A stretch of DNA of 64,000 bases from Amorphophallus konjac (Eukaryota > Streptophyta > Magnoliopsida > Alismatales > Araceae). The DNA lies in the NCBI GenBank assembly GCA_022559845.1, contig CM040123.1, positions 297,216,642 through 297,280,641 of the forward strand, written 5' to 3'. Position numbers and translations under genes: made by a program. Of the stretch, positions 9,900 through 21,076 are shown one piece after another (the stretch's first letter is position 1; the number at the start of each line of letters is the position of its first letter). The notes beneath the pieces were generated by a model. The model was not told the DNA's origin. It saw nothing but the letters and a program-made list of their open reading frames with translations, and made no database searches.

Positions 9900-12800
9900 T
9901 TGCTTGTGTAGGAATGTCTTGCAGCCATGCATAACAGGTGGTACCGTGATAGCGGCTGTTCAAGACACATGACTGGAGACAAATCAAAATTTTATCTCTT
10001 GGAGGAAATGGAAGGAGGATACGTCACATTTGGAGGGAACAATAAGGGAAAAATCATTGGAACAAGTAATGTAGGTAAGAACCTCTCCAACTCCATTTGT
10101 AACGTGCTGCTAGTTGAAGGTTTGAAATACAACATGCTTAGTATAAGTCAATTGTGTGATAAAGGTCACAAAGTGCTGTTTGACTCTCATGAATGTAGAA
10201 TCCTTGAACCAAAATATGACAAGGTAAAATTTTATGGTAAGAGAGTCAACAATATTTACATGATTGACCTAGATGATCCTACTCATTTAAATATTTGTCT
10301 TGCTGCACCAAAATATGAACTTGCATGGTTATGGCATCGTAGACTAGGACATGCTAGCTACAATGTCTTACATAAACTGTTAAAGCATTCAATGGTGAAT
10401 GAGTTGCTTGAACTTTCTTTTAAACAAGAAAACAAATTGTGTGATGCATGTGCCCTAGGTAAACAAACAAGAAAAATCCTTCAAGGCTAGATCTGCAAAC
10501 ATGTCATCTAAACCACTTGAGCTGATTCATATGGATTTGTTTGGTCCAACCAGAACTGCTAGTTTAAGTGGTAGAAAATATGGATATGTCTTGGTGGATG
10601 ATTACTCTAGTTCACATGGGTTTTCTTTCTCACACATAAAAATGATACTTTTGATGAGTTTCAGGCACTCTATATGAAGATAAAGCAAGGCGGTGAGTTC
10701 AAAATCTCCAACATTCAATCTGATCATGGTGGTGAATTTGAAAATGCTGACTTCTATAATCTTTGCAGGGCTGAAGGCATTTCACACCGATTTTCTTCAC
10801 CAAGAACCCAGAGCAAAACGATGTAGTTGAAAGAAGAAACCGAACTATCATAGAGATGGCAAGAACTATGTTTACCGAACGACAACTTCCAAGGAAATTT
10901 TGGGCTGAAGTGGTAAACTCGGCATGTTATATTATCAACCGCTCTATGGTAAGGCCACACACCAAAAAGACTCCTTATGAGTTACTGAAAGGTAAAAAGC
11001 CTTCTCTCACACACATGAAAGTCTTTGGATCTAAATGCTTCATCCACAATAATGATAAAAGAGACTTAGATAAATTCGAGCCCAAGAGCGATGAAGGTAT
11101 ATTCCTTGGATATTCTGATAGATCTAGGGCTTATAGAATTTATAATGTCAAGAGTCAAACTGTGAAAGAATCACCCCATATTTCCTTTGATGAATATCAC
11201 GATGATTCTAACAATGATAACTCTTGCAGGAAAAATGATGAAGATGGGGAATTTCTAAGCATGAAGGAAAAAAATGATCCTCCACAAGAAGAAACAAGAG
11301 AAGATGGTGACCTAGCTGAATCAAGCAATGCAAGGGATCAAGCTCCAGGAGAATGTAATGATTCTACAAACATTAGAATTCTTAAGGATCATCCTTTAGA
11401 AAATGTCATTGGTAGCTTGAATGACCCACCTAGAACAAGGTCACATTTTAAAATTGTGGAAGAATTAGATCAACTTGCTCTTGTCTCTCAGCTTGAACCC
11501 AAAAATATTGATGAAGCATTAAAAGATGAAAACTGGATAAATTCAATGCAAGATGAGTTAAACCAGTTTGAAAGAAACCAAGTTTGGCATATTGTTCCTA
11601 GACCTTCATCACAATCTGTCATAGGTACTAAATGGGTCTTTAGGAACAAACTCAGTGAGGATGACAAGATAATAAGAAACAATGCTAGATTGGTGGCTCA
11701 AGGATATAATCAAGAGTTTAGGGTAGACTTTGATGAATCTTATGCCCCAGTTGCTAGACTCGAAGCCATTAGAATTTTACTTGCCTTTGCATGCTCCCTT
11801 AGAATAAAGCTGTATCAAATGGATGTAAAAAGTGCTTTCTTCAATGGCTTGATCAAAGAAGAAGTCTATGTTGAGCAGCCCCATGGCTTTGAGAATTCTA
11901 ACCATGCAGATTTTGTATACAAGCTAGACAGGGCGCTTTATGGACTTAAGCAAGCATCAAGAGCTTGGTATGAGAGACTAAGCTCGTTCCTCATTAAAAA
12001 AGGTGCACATGAGGTAAGGTAGATCAAACACTTTTCACCAAGAAGCAAGGTAAGAACATCTTGATTGTTCAAATTTATGTTGATGATATTGTGTTTGGTT
12101 CTACTAAATCTGAAATGTGTGAGGAATTTGCTAACCTCATGACTAGCGAATTTGAGATGAGCCTAATGGGAGAACTCCAATTCTTTCTCGATTTGCAGGT
12201 CAACCAAGGACAAGATGGGTGCTTCATAAGTCATGCCAAATACATCAAGGAGCTGTTGAAAAGATTTGACATGACGAACAGCAAAATCATTGCAACTCCA
12301 ATGAGCATCACAACATCACTGGATTCGGATGAAAATGGTAAATTAGTGGATGCAAAGATCTATAGAGGTATGATCGGCTCTTTGCTTTACTTGACTGCAT
12401 CCCGACCAGATATCTAGTTTAGTGTATGCCTTTGTGCTAGGTTTCAAGCTAGTCCTAGAGAATCCCACTTGACTGCAGTCAAACGTATCCTTAGATATCT
12501 TACCGGCACTCAAGATTTGGGATTGTGGTATCCGTCATCATGTGATTTATCTCTTATATCTTATTCTGATGCGGACTATGCTGGATGCAAGCTGGATCAC
12601 AAAAGTACTAGTGGCTACTGCCAGTTTCTGGGCGGGTGTTTAGTTTCTTGGGCCTCCAAGAAATAACACTCGGTTGCCCTCTCGACCGCAGAGGCAGAAT
12701 ATGTTGCTGCGGGGAGCTGTGGCACCCAAGTGTTGTGGATTAAACACCAACTCCAAAACTACTTAGTGGATCTTGGTTGTGTCCCAATTCTGTGTGATAA

Positions 12801-13034
12801 CACTAGTGCTATCAACCTTGCAAAAAATCCAGTCCAGCACTCTAGGACTAAGCATATTGAGATTAGGCATCACTTCATTAAAGATGAGGTCGGTAAGAAA
12901 AATTTTGAACTGCATTTTGTTGATACTCTAAATCAAATTGCTGATATTTTCACCAAGCCCTTGTGTAATGACAGGTTTTCAACACTCAGAAGGGAGCTTG
13001 GTCTTTGTCGACCTCAGGCCAATAAAGATTGAAA
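9900..13034 (+). pseudogene. pol: Element B pol polyprotein (PR-IN-RT-RH), decayed
   Basis: Domain order is that of Ty1-copia. Protease DSGCSRHMTG lies at about 9948. The integrase zinc-binding HHCC motif (HRRLGHASY then CDACALGKQTR) is at 10335-10470, followed by the integrase core to about 11100. Reverse transcriptase has YVDD at 12076-12087. RNase H spans 12540-12900 (SDADYAGC, STAEAEY). Frameshifts occur near 10472 (an extra A), 10610, 10806 and 12010. Stops at 12415 and 12664 fall where C has Gln. A stop near 9909 precedes the protease. The product end is RELGLCRPQ, as in C (RELGICRLVC). The enzyme set is recognisable but cannot be made. Confidence 0.92.
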
Positions 13035-14946
13035 TGATGATTTTGTTTAATTTAGTTGTGTGTTTTTGCAGATTGGTGTCCATGCATTGTTTATATATAT
13101 ATATGTGTGTGTGTGTCATTTTGCATATGGTGTAGCATTGCATGTAGTCATGGTGCATAATAAAGATTGAATTCATGTTCACGATGCATTGCATGGTTGG
13201 TGTAGCATCATTCTTACATGGCCATGGTATATCAAATGTTGATGTATGGAAGGGCAGGTTATGCTTGCCTAGAAGCACTCAATATGCGTGAGGTTTCACC
13301 TCCGCCAAGTACCGTACGTCATTATCGCATATAGGCCATATAGTAAGGGGGAGTTGTCTCTTTGACGCATTCATGCATATATTTCATCTTCATTCTGTTG
13401 TATTTAATAAGTGTACAACCATGTGTTGGGTCATGCATTTCATGTCTGCCAAATTCATGTTTGATCAGGTCAACCCCTGCATGGTTCTAGTCAACCCCTC
13501 CTTGACATTCATCATTCCACTTGATTGCAAACATAACTCCTTGAGTGCATTCACTGCATATCCTTAGGGGGAGTCATGCTGCTATTCTTACTCTCTTACA
13601 ATCTGAACTTCATGGCTTATAGTCTGAATATGAGATCATGAGACCGACAGAACTACGGCGTAAGAGCTTTCAATTATATGCCCTGATGATTGTCCATCCA
13701 ATGAAAATGGTTCAGATTTAATGATTTCCTTGAAGTTCAAAAATATTTATTTTGAAATCATCTATGTTCTGTGGTTTTAATAGACCTTAACTAGAGATTG
13801 CATATTGTACTTTGCATGACTATCCTGAAATCTGAAAATCTAAACGTCATGATAATTTTGGTGATACTCTAGAGCTTAGTATTGTTTCTAAACATCTTGA
13901 TGAGCTGGAATTCTTGAAAATCAATTTGACAGAGCAATGATATTTTTGCACGGAGAAATATGTCACGTCATCAAATCAAGTGACGAATGATATGTCATGA
14001 TGTGCCCCTGTTATCTCTGTCTTAATTATATTTAGACTCTAGGCAGAGCACTGACATAATTGCTAAGAAATATATCTTCTCATCACAGAAATGAGACTAG
14101 ATATGTCATGACGTTACTTTGCTATCTCTGTTCATTCTGCAACATAACCGTCAGTCTTGCCAAATACCTAGGGATACTGACGTCTAAACAACGTGTATTC
14201 TTACGGCTAGAAGGCATGTACTAGACTTGATTGCTCGTAAAATATGAGTCATGTGCCGTCAAATTCCAAAGATATTGCAAATCAAATTTGTTGAACTCAT
14301 CAAATTCCATGCTTTAGTCATGATTGTTTAGCCTCAATACTAGTTTTTATGTTATTCCCTTTGAAGTTATTGATTATGGATATATAAGACAAGGGAAGGT
14401 TAAACACTGTCATGATATGCACTTTTCGTTCATTTCTATTACAACATGGATGTAGATACTTTTCGAACTCTGTTGATGATCTCGGATTTCATTAGCTTTG
14501 AACCATATATGTTGCTCGCGGTATGTTTCAGGTTTGCATATAATTGCTTGCTCTCCACTCTCATTCACCTCTGGTCTCTCAGACATTAGTCACCTTCTAT
14601 ATCTTATCGCTCCTTTTTACTGCTGTCAAAGGGGGAGAAAATGTCTTGTTGTGAGTCCTTTAATACCTTTGTCCGTCCTTTATGCGGCCTTTGTGAGTTG
14701 TCAAAGGGGGAGAGTGAATTATGGACGGGAGAGAGTCCATGGGGGAGAGAACCTTGTGAGCTTTGAGTCTGCATATGTGATAGAGGTTTGTACATAGCTT
14801 TTACATGCTTTGATCATCCATGCATACATATCCGCATTCACATGCTTTCACTATCATGGATCTTGAGCTGCACATGTCGCATATGTCATAAACTTTGTCA
14901 TTTTGGATATTCCTGCCACATAATGACTCACAGTGTTGCCATCATC
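13035..14946 (+). other. Noncoding 3' region of element B with repeated purine tracts
   Basis: There is no convincing ORF and no trace of the third ORF of A and C. A TA/TG microsatellite lies at 13091-13116. G-rich purine tracts resembling the polypurine tract recur near 13347, 13567, 14630, 14705 and 14740 (each GGGGGAG), before the true tract at 14947. Part of 13256-13350 is related to element A near 5440. Confidence 0.6.
13091..13116 (+). repeat. TA/TG dinucleotide microsatellite
   Basis: A (TA)n run passes directly into (TG)n in the noncoding region after B pol. Confidence 0.85.
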
Positions 14947-14960
14947 AAAAAGGGGGAGAA
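14947..14960 (+). other. Polypurine tract of element B
   Basis: AAAAAGGGGGAGAA abuts the 3' LTR. This is the plus-strand priming site. Confidence 0.85.
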
Positions 14961-16652
14961 TGTTGTGCCCCTGTGATCATTTGAGTCTTCCTGTGGTTTG
15001 GGTCATTCGACATCGTCTTGTGGTCATTTGAGTTATTGATATTCTTGGTTTTGATAATAGCTAAACAATATAAGTCATTATTATTTTAACTCTCATATGA
15101 CTGACATACGTGATGTTTTGTTCATGACAGATATGCCAATGAATTGCCAAGGAATAAAGTGGAGATGGCAAATGTGAAAGCTCAATGTTGCGCCCTCGCA
15201 CGCGGATCGACCTGCGTGGTCAGGTCGCGGGGATCGACCTGCCTGGTCAAGTCGCGGGGGTCAAGGGGGCAGCGCCCCTTCTACCCCCGGAACAAAATTT
15301 TCATTATAGGAGCGATATAATCAACAGAAATTTTCAAGACTGTCAAGGGTGATGCCACAGACATGAATGGGCTGCTAAAGGAGTCAAGCGATGGAGCTAA
15401 AGTAGTTAACGGACCGACTCGGGAAAGCCCGGGGTCTGCCCAGCTAGCGGTCGACCACCAGCATAGGGGCGGTCGACCGCCCCAGCCAGCAGCTCCCAGT
15501 CTGCATGAGTCTCAGTGGCTGTCGACCGCCAGCCCAGTAGCGGTCGACCGAAAATTCCAGGGACCATCCATCTACAGCGTTTCTCAGTAGCGGTCGACCG
15601 CCCGCTTCTGCAGGTCGACTGCCAGCCCCGAGCCAACATTGTTGACTTCATTTTCCACCTCGAGGCCAGCCCCTTTCCATGGATTTGTTTAATCAAAACT
15701 CACCTAATCTCCCATGATTTGGGGATTTGGTCTGGGGGATGTCCAAAGACCATTCAAAGTCTATAAAACCAACACAAGGAGGGTTAGAAACCCTAATGCT
15801 TCATTTGGATCAAAGGAGATCAAGGAAGGCTTGTGGAGGCTGTTCAAGGGAGATGGTACTGTAGCCGTGAACAGTACTTCCTGAAGATATCTTCATCCAT
15901 TCCAAGGGATTCAAGCCTAGATCTGAAGCTATCTCAACCTCCAAGGAAGCAAGAAGCAATCAAGTCTCTCAAGGGTGATCTAAACTGCATCAAACTCTTC
16001 ATCAACTCAAGGAGATCAAAAGGAAGACCAAAGCTACATCCATAGTCTTCTTCATCAACCCAAGGAAGATCATTTCTCAAGGAAGAAGGCACCATTGAAG
16101 CATCAAACTCAAGCTCCAGCAATCTCAGATAAGATTTTTCTTCTTGAGCATATTCTATATCTTGTTTGATGATTGAGTGTTTTCATATTTGTTCTTTTTC
16201 ATTTCATACAAACGATTGAAACTGAAGATCGTCCCTACCTGTGGTTAGTAGGAAAGCAATCAGAAGTTGTCCGATCTGTGGTGTTGACGTCCCTTCCTGT
16301 GGTTAGTAGGAAGGCAATCGGAGGCCTTCCCGATTTGCGGTTCAGTGCGTGGCACTAGTGGAGCCTCACCGGATTTGGTGAGGGGTGGACGTAGGACTGG
16401 GGATTCAGTCCGAACCACCTTAAAATCCTTTGTGTTGTGGTTTGATTGTGTGATTGATTTATTTTAGATGCATGCTTAGGTTCAATATCCATATTGTGAA
16501 ATCATATTTCTAAGCAAATCGTTTTATACATCGCTATGCTAATTGTATTCCGCTGTAATTATTTTTAACTAGCTATATAGAGGGTTGCATTACGAAAAGA
16601 GGGGCAGATCTATTCACCCCTCCCCTCTAGATCCGCTATCCACTACTCAACA
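14961..16652 (+). repeat. 3' LTR of element B (1692 bp)
   Basis: It is the partner of 5980-7673. It carries GGTCGACC-type palindromes at 15449, 15471, 15519, 15542, 15593 and 15613, with substitutions different from those of the 5' copy, and the TATA box at 15762-15768. It is followed by the TGTGG target duplication. Confidence 0.95.
15449..15620 (+). promoter_or_regulatory. GGTCGACC palindrome cluster in B 3' LTR
   Basis: Six sites sit in the same order and spacing as in the 5' LTR, 142-313 bp upstream of TATA. Several palindromes differ from the 5' copy by C/T or G/A changes, as expected for CpG decay. Confidence 0.75.
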
Positions 16653-16657
16653 TGTGG

Positions 16658-16907
16658 TAATCAGGGGGAGTTAAAATATGATATCTACTACCTTTTCTAA
16701 TCCTGAACACTTAACTACTAAGAACAACCCTAACTAAGAACGAAATTGCTGATCTTACCTGGACCGTGATTTTCTGCCTATGGATATTATATCCTATCTT
16801 AAAGTTTCTACAAGTGTCTCTGAATGTAGACTCAATGGTCATAAAATAGTATGAAATGGAACATCTCAAAAGATTGCTTAAAATTTTGAAAATCATGAGT
16901 AGTTGGT
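16658..16907 (+). other. Element A spacer between B and C
   Basis: This is 250 bp of element A noncoding sequence, continuous with 5979 on the left and 27705 on the right once B, C and their target duplications are removed. It begins with a purine tract (CAGGGGGAG). No gene is present. Confidence 0.7.
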
Positions 16908-17742
16908 TGTTGGGTCCCGAAGGGTGGCAATCAAGAGGGGAGGGGTGAATTGATTGGCCAATTAAAAATATCTTGTTATGAAAATTCTTTTCAACAAAAC
17001 AAGCAAGCACTATAACTCACTCGTACATGAACACACTCGACGGAATGTGTGGTTAAGGACAAGAAACAAATTAACAATGGTGTACTCTTAGTTCACCGTG
17101 AAGCCCACTCGATAGCAAACAGAAAACCAAGCCACAAAAGACACCAGGAGTTTTTAGGTGGTTCAAGAACACAACGTATCCCCTACGTCCACCCCTCACT
17201 CATGAGGATTAAGACTTCACTATGAAGTGAGTCACACACACGCTGTGAAAGACAGCCAACACACACACACGGTAACCTATCTTGGCCACCGAACCCACAC
17301 ACATACACTCGTGCCACAGAACACGAGCCCACACACTCACAGAAAATTCAGTGCAAGAGTTTAAGAATTACAACATGATTCACACACAATGAACTAAGAA
17401 CAGAAAAGATCAGATCAGAAGAGCATAGAATATGATTTAGAACTCCCCCTTTCTCTTCTTCAGATGTGCTTGAACATTGGTTCAGATTTGATGAAGTTTG
17501 TTGACGAAGAACGGATGATTGGAGCTTGAACGATCTTGCAGCTTTGATCAGGATGATGCTTGTAGTAGATCGTTGATTGGAGGGTTGTAGGACTCTTCTT
17601 CTCTTCACCTTGAAACTTGGATCTGGTTGGAGTAATGGAAGAAGTTCCCTTCTGCTGCAGTAAGTTTCTGCTCTCACAGATGCTAGCTTCTCGATAGAAT
17701 TCTGCTCATTGCCGTCGTTCCTAGCATCTCAGAACAGTCCTC

Positions 17743-17752
17743 CTATTTAAAG
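17743..17752 (-). promoter_or_regulatory. TATA-like box of C 3' LTR
   Basis: The minus strand reads CTTTAAATAG, followed by a purine-rich start region. The palindrome cluster lies 137-284 bp upstream in element orientation. Confidence 0.45.
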
Positions 17753-17888
17753 GAGTTATTAACCCAATAAAAGAAATAGTTAACCTTGGACAGTCCACAC
17801 ATTTAGGAGAGATTTAGGGGTGATTGGACAGTTTAGAGATGACTTTCGGATCAAGGAAATCGAAGTCAAACAAAAGGGCTGCTAGCAG

Positions 17889-18036
17889 GTGTCGACACCT
17901 GCATGAAGGCGCACTGGAAAGTGTCGACACCTCCAAAAGTGGGTGTCGACACTTGGTGTCGACACTTCACAAATGCATTTCTGTCGGCCCCTGTTTCAAC
18001 ACTTGAGTTTCAGATGTCGACACTTGGTGTCGACAT
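17889..18036 (-). promoter_or_regulatory. GTGTCGACAC palindromes, two tight pairs, in C 3' LTR
   Basis: Perfect decamers lie at 17889-17898, 17921-17930, 17943-17952 and 17956-17965. A half-changed pair lies at 18014-18023 and 18027-18036. The last four form two pairs, each with exactly 3 bp between decamers. The sites are in U3, upstream of TATA. The paired layout matches that of the unrelated Tekay-like LTR at 61212-61407. Confidence 0.8.
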
Positions 18037-18547
18037 CTACTCAAAACACACCAGAACTAAACAGATGGGCTAAGAAAGAACCCAAATACATTACCATCAG
18101 TTGAACCATGAAAACCTTGATTGTTTTGGAGTTTTTCAACCTACAAAAACACCGACTATATGTCAGTTTAGTCAAATACAAAAGTCTCACATGAGTTCAA
18201 AGATTTTTCTGTTTGATCACTGAAATGTTGAAAAGCTTATGACCTTGATTCATCTTATCATTAAGAGTAAATGTCTAGGATATCAAAATGAATTCAAATG
18301 CCAACATTTACCTTATGATTTTACCTGTTTTCATCTTTTGTCTTCAATCCATTGAACCAATGCTTGGGTTGTTCATTCAAGCATTAGTGAACTTCAAGAT
18401 TCACTTACCATTTCATGATGAGGTCATGAGGAGTAAAAAGTACATATTTAAAACCTTTCCAAGACATGATTAATACACAATACATTCATTCATCATCAAA
18501 ACACATTAGTCTATAATTAATAACACAATTAACCGAAAGGGCAAACA

Positions 18548-18562
18548 ATCTCCCCCTTTTTG
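18548..18562 (-). other. Polypurine tract of element C
   Basis: The minus strand reads AAAAAGGGGGAGAT next to the 3' LTR. A second, similar tract lies upstream in the element at about 18922-18933. Confidence 0.85.
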
Positions 18563-19059
18563 ATGATGACAATAATGCTATGTGTTTGAGGGAATTAGAG
18601 ATTAATCTCGACAACCAAATCAATCATTTCTCATCCATGCAATGAACCACAAGCATTTATATAACATGATTGAGATGGACAATCACAACCACAACAGGAT
18701 TCCCACAACCATATTATAAGGCCTTTTTAGTTGTTTTTCATAACATAATGCAAGGCATGATGACCGTGCAATGACAGACGAACAAAGACACAAAAAGATA
18801 CAAAGATGCAAGACCGACCGACACTAGATCTATTGACCCAACTAGAGATGATATGAGCCATACAGTCATGCAATACTACTAACACACATGCACACATACA
18901 TAGCATATAGCATAAGATAACTCTCCCCCTTTGTCATCAACAAAAATAGAGGAAACAGGGTTTACTAGTAGCAACAGCCATATAGAAGTGTAAGACTCAG
19001 TCGGTACCGGGGCCAAGCGGAGGAGGATTGTGGCTAATAAAGGCAAACATGTCAGAGAA
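18563..19059 (-). other. Noncoding tail of element C
   Basis: This is AT-rich untranslated sequence between the third ORF and the polypurine tract. It contains one extra GGGGGAG purine tract and no other recognisable feature. Confidence 0.6.
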
Positions 19060-20202
19060 TTATTGGTGGTGAGCATCCATGGCCGTTTTGAGATAATCAA
19101 GGGAGTGATTGATGGATTCAAAAGTCTGAAGATAAGTGGTGTGATTCAGCCTCAGTTCTGCAACATCCGTAGTGAGAGAATCCACACTCTCCCGAAGCTC
19201 ACCTACATCTCCGCTCAAAGTCTCCAATGTCAATTGTGTCTCATAGGTATCTGGTGAGGCGGCGGGAGTCTGAGACGGCTCCCCGGGGGCAATGGGAACC
19301 TCTTCTTCTTCGTCCTCATCAGAATTAGCTTCTTGTGCCTTCCCTTTCATAGATTTCAGAGTGCGAATCAAGTGTCCTAGAGGGGTCTTTTTATAACCCA
19401 TGTTCTTGCAAATGGAGTGAACGGTGTAGATATCACCACTGTGTAAATTCTGACAAAGTTCCTTACGCAAGGGAAGACCGGCACAGTCAAATACTTGAGA
19501 AAGTGCAGCGGCATAAGGCAGTGTTCTGTTGCGTTGATGGAAACAACTAGTGATGTGTCCAATAAGGAGAGCTGCAAAATTAATTTGCCGGCGTTGCATA
19601 ATGCTGGATATAATGAAAATCTGCTGATCTGTGACTTTTTCCCGGGCACCTCCTTTTGAAAGAAGTATAGTGGTTATCATATGATGGAGAATCCTTTGCA
19701 AAGGAGGAAAGTGATTTGCATTCAAGCCAATAATAGATCTGTTGCCCAAATCTTCTCCCGTAAGTAATTTATAAACCACTTCTTCATCACACATGGCTTC
19801 TCCATACAGATCATCGGCATCAGACATTTTAAATACGGCAGACATAACTTCACTTTAAATAAGAAATGGTTGTCCATTCATCCGAGTCATATACTTGTTA
19901 GACTTGAAAATCATGTTGCCATAAAATTGATGAACAAGTGAATGATAAACCTTGCGATGATCAGCCATGAACGAAACTAGACCCTGCTGAATTTGTAATA
20001 AGGAAGCCAGTTCAGGAAGAACTTCTGAAAAATCATGGAAATCAACCGCCCTAGGACGAAGAACCTTCCGTTCCATCATTTTAAATTGTGCCGGGGTTGG
20101 TTGCTGCCTGAATGCCCGTTGTTCCTGGGTTTTAGTTCGAACCTCATATGACCGACGGTCCTCAATAGGTTCCTTGCCGAGTGCTCGCCTTTTGGGTGCC
20201 AT
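19060..20202 (-). pseudogene. Element C third ORF (ORF3), one internal stop
   Basis: This is an additional ORF between pol and the 3' LTR, in the position of the env-like ORF of SIRE/Maximus copias. I start it at ATG 20202 (MAPKRRALG), since element A's ORF3 also begins with a short basic Ser/Lys/Arg-rich leader. An upstream in-frame ATG at 20292 would add a hydrophobic stretch (LLLSLAILIFLL). The middle shares blocks with A's ORF3: PRAVDFHD, LQRILHH and LPYAA. These blocks recall the plant transposon protein domain Transposase_32; this is from memory and unchecked. The C-terminus is acidic, then coiled coil. A TAA at 19855-19857 interrupts the frame, which otherwise continues to 19060. Function unknown. 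Confidence 0.7.
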
Positions 20203-20548
20203 TGGAACACACGAAGGGGAGATATGGAGCAAGAAAATAAGGATTGCTAGAGAGAGCAATAAACCCCTTACCGAAGATGTGAGAACCTCCACACGTCACC
20301 CACTCTTCAGGGAACAAGGGCCGAAGAAAATCCACAGATGCTCGATCAATGGAGAACGCGGGTGCCGCTATGTGTCCGCTTAGTTTAGGGCTAGAAATGG
20401 TGATGGAGTGCCAAGAAGATGGAAAAGGTGTGAAAGGAGGGCAGCACTTGGAGTGTAGGGGCGTTAGGGTTTGAATCTTGGAGGGTTCAAAGGGTTGGAA
20501 AGGGGTTTATAACCCCTTCCGATCGGTTCGCTGCGAACGCGACCGGAG

Positions 20549-20628
20549 GTGTCGACATGGGTGTCGACACCTTTGGTCACCCTACCGCCCATGAGCAAAA
20601 AGGGGGTGTCGACACTTGGTGTCGACAC
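20549..20628 (-). promoter_or_regulatory. Two GTGTCGACAC pairs upstream of C ORF3
   Basis: Decamers lie at 20549-20558 (GTGTCGACAT) with 20561-20570, and at 20606-20615 with 20619-20628, separated by 2 and 3 bp. These are the same motif and pairing as in C's own LTR U3, but inside the element, 347-426 bp upstream of the ORF3 start. A separate ORF3 promoter is possible. Confidence 0.6.
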
Positions 20629-21076
20629 TTCCATGTATATTATGCAACCACCAAAAGAAATGCAGTAAGTGTGGAAAATTTGGATTTTCAATATTAAGAA
20701 ATAAGGCTGGAGCCCCAAATTGATTACAGAAATTAATGAGAGCAATGAATCAAGACGAGAACAATTTGGAGAATTCTTTGACATATTTGAACATTTTAAG
20801 CTTAAATCCTCAACCGACATTCCTGACCGACTTGTATGAACTTCTAATGGCATTGCTTTATTAAACAAGAATTGTATAGTCATAGAAGATCAAGGGAGAT
20901 TATCAAATGGTTTTTTTAAAAAAATACATACAACATGCCGGAGTAAATACCATACAGACATACATTGTGCAACATTCAACCCAAGTTGATGAATATGCAT
21001 GATCAAGAACAACTAATCTAGTGGTGAAATGCATATGCAAATGCATGAAACTAACACAAACAATGCACGACACCTA
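20629..21076 (-). other. Spacer between pol and ORF3 of element C
   Basis: About 450 bp of noncoding AT-rich sequence. A 139-codon minus-strand frame (20464-20883) crosses it but has no recognisable features and is probably chance. Confidence 0.5.

Larger units (their letters stand above)
5980..16652 (+). mobile_element. Element B: SIRE-like copia retrotransposon with decayed gag-pol
   Basis: LTRs at 5980-7673 and 14961-16652 begin TGTT and end CTCAACA. They are flanked by the 5-bp duplication TGTGG (5975-5979 and 16653-16657), and B lies in element A's spacer. The internal order is Met-tRNA primer site, gag, pol (protease, integrase, reverse transcriptase, RNase H), a 1.9-kb noncoding tail and a polypurine tract. 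No third ORF is visible, unlike A and C. By eye the LTRs differ at a few percent of sites. The coding part carries six or more stops and several frameshifts, so B is dead. Confidence 0.95.
16908..18547 (-). repeat. 3' LTR of element C (1640 bp)
   Basis: On the plus strand it runs TGTTGGGTCCC to GGGCAAACA. It holds six GTGTCGACAC palindromes and a TATA-like box (17743-17752). A 109-codon frame (17348-17677) is identical in both LTRs but has no recognisable product. Confidence 0.95.

Noticed and set aside
17348..17677. 109-codon frame identical in both C LTRs
   Set aside because: Identity reflects recent LTR duplication, not coding selection; there are no domain features.
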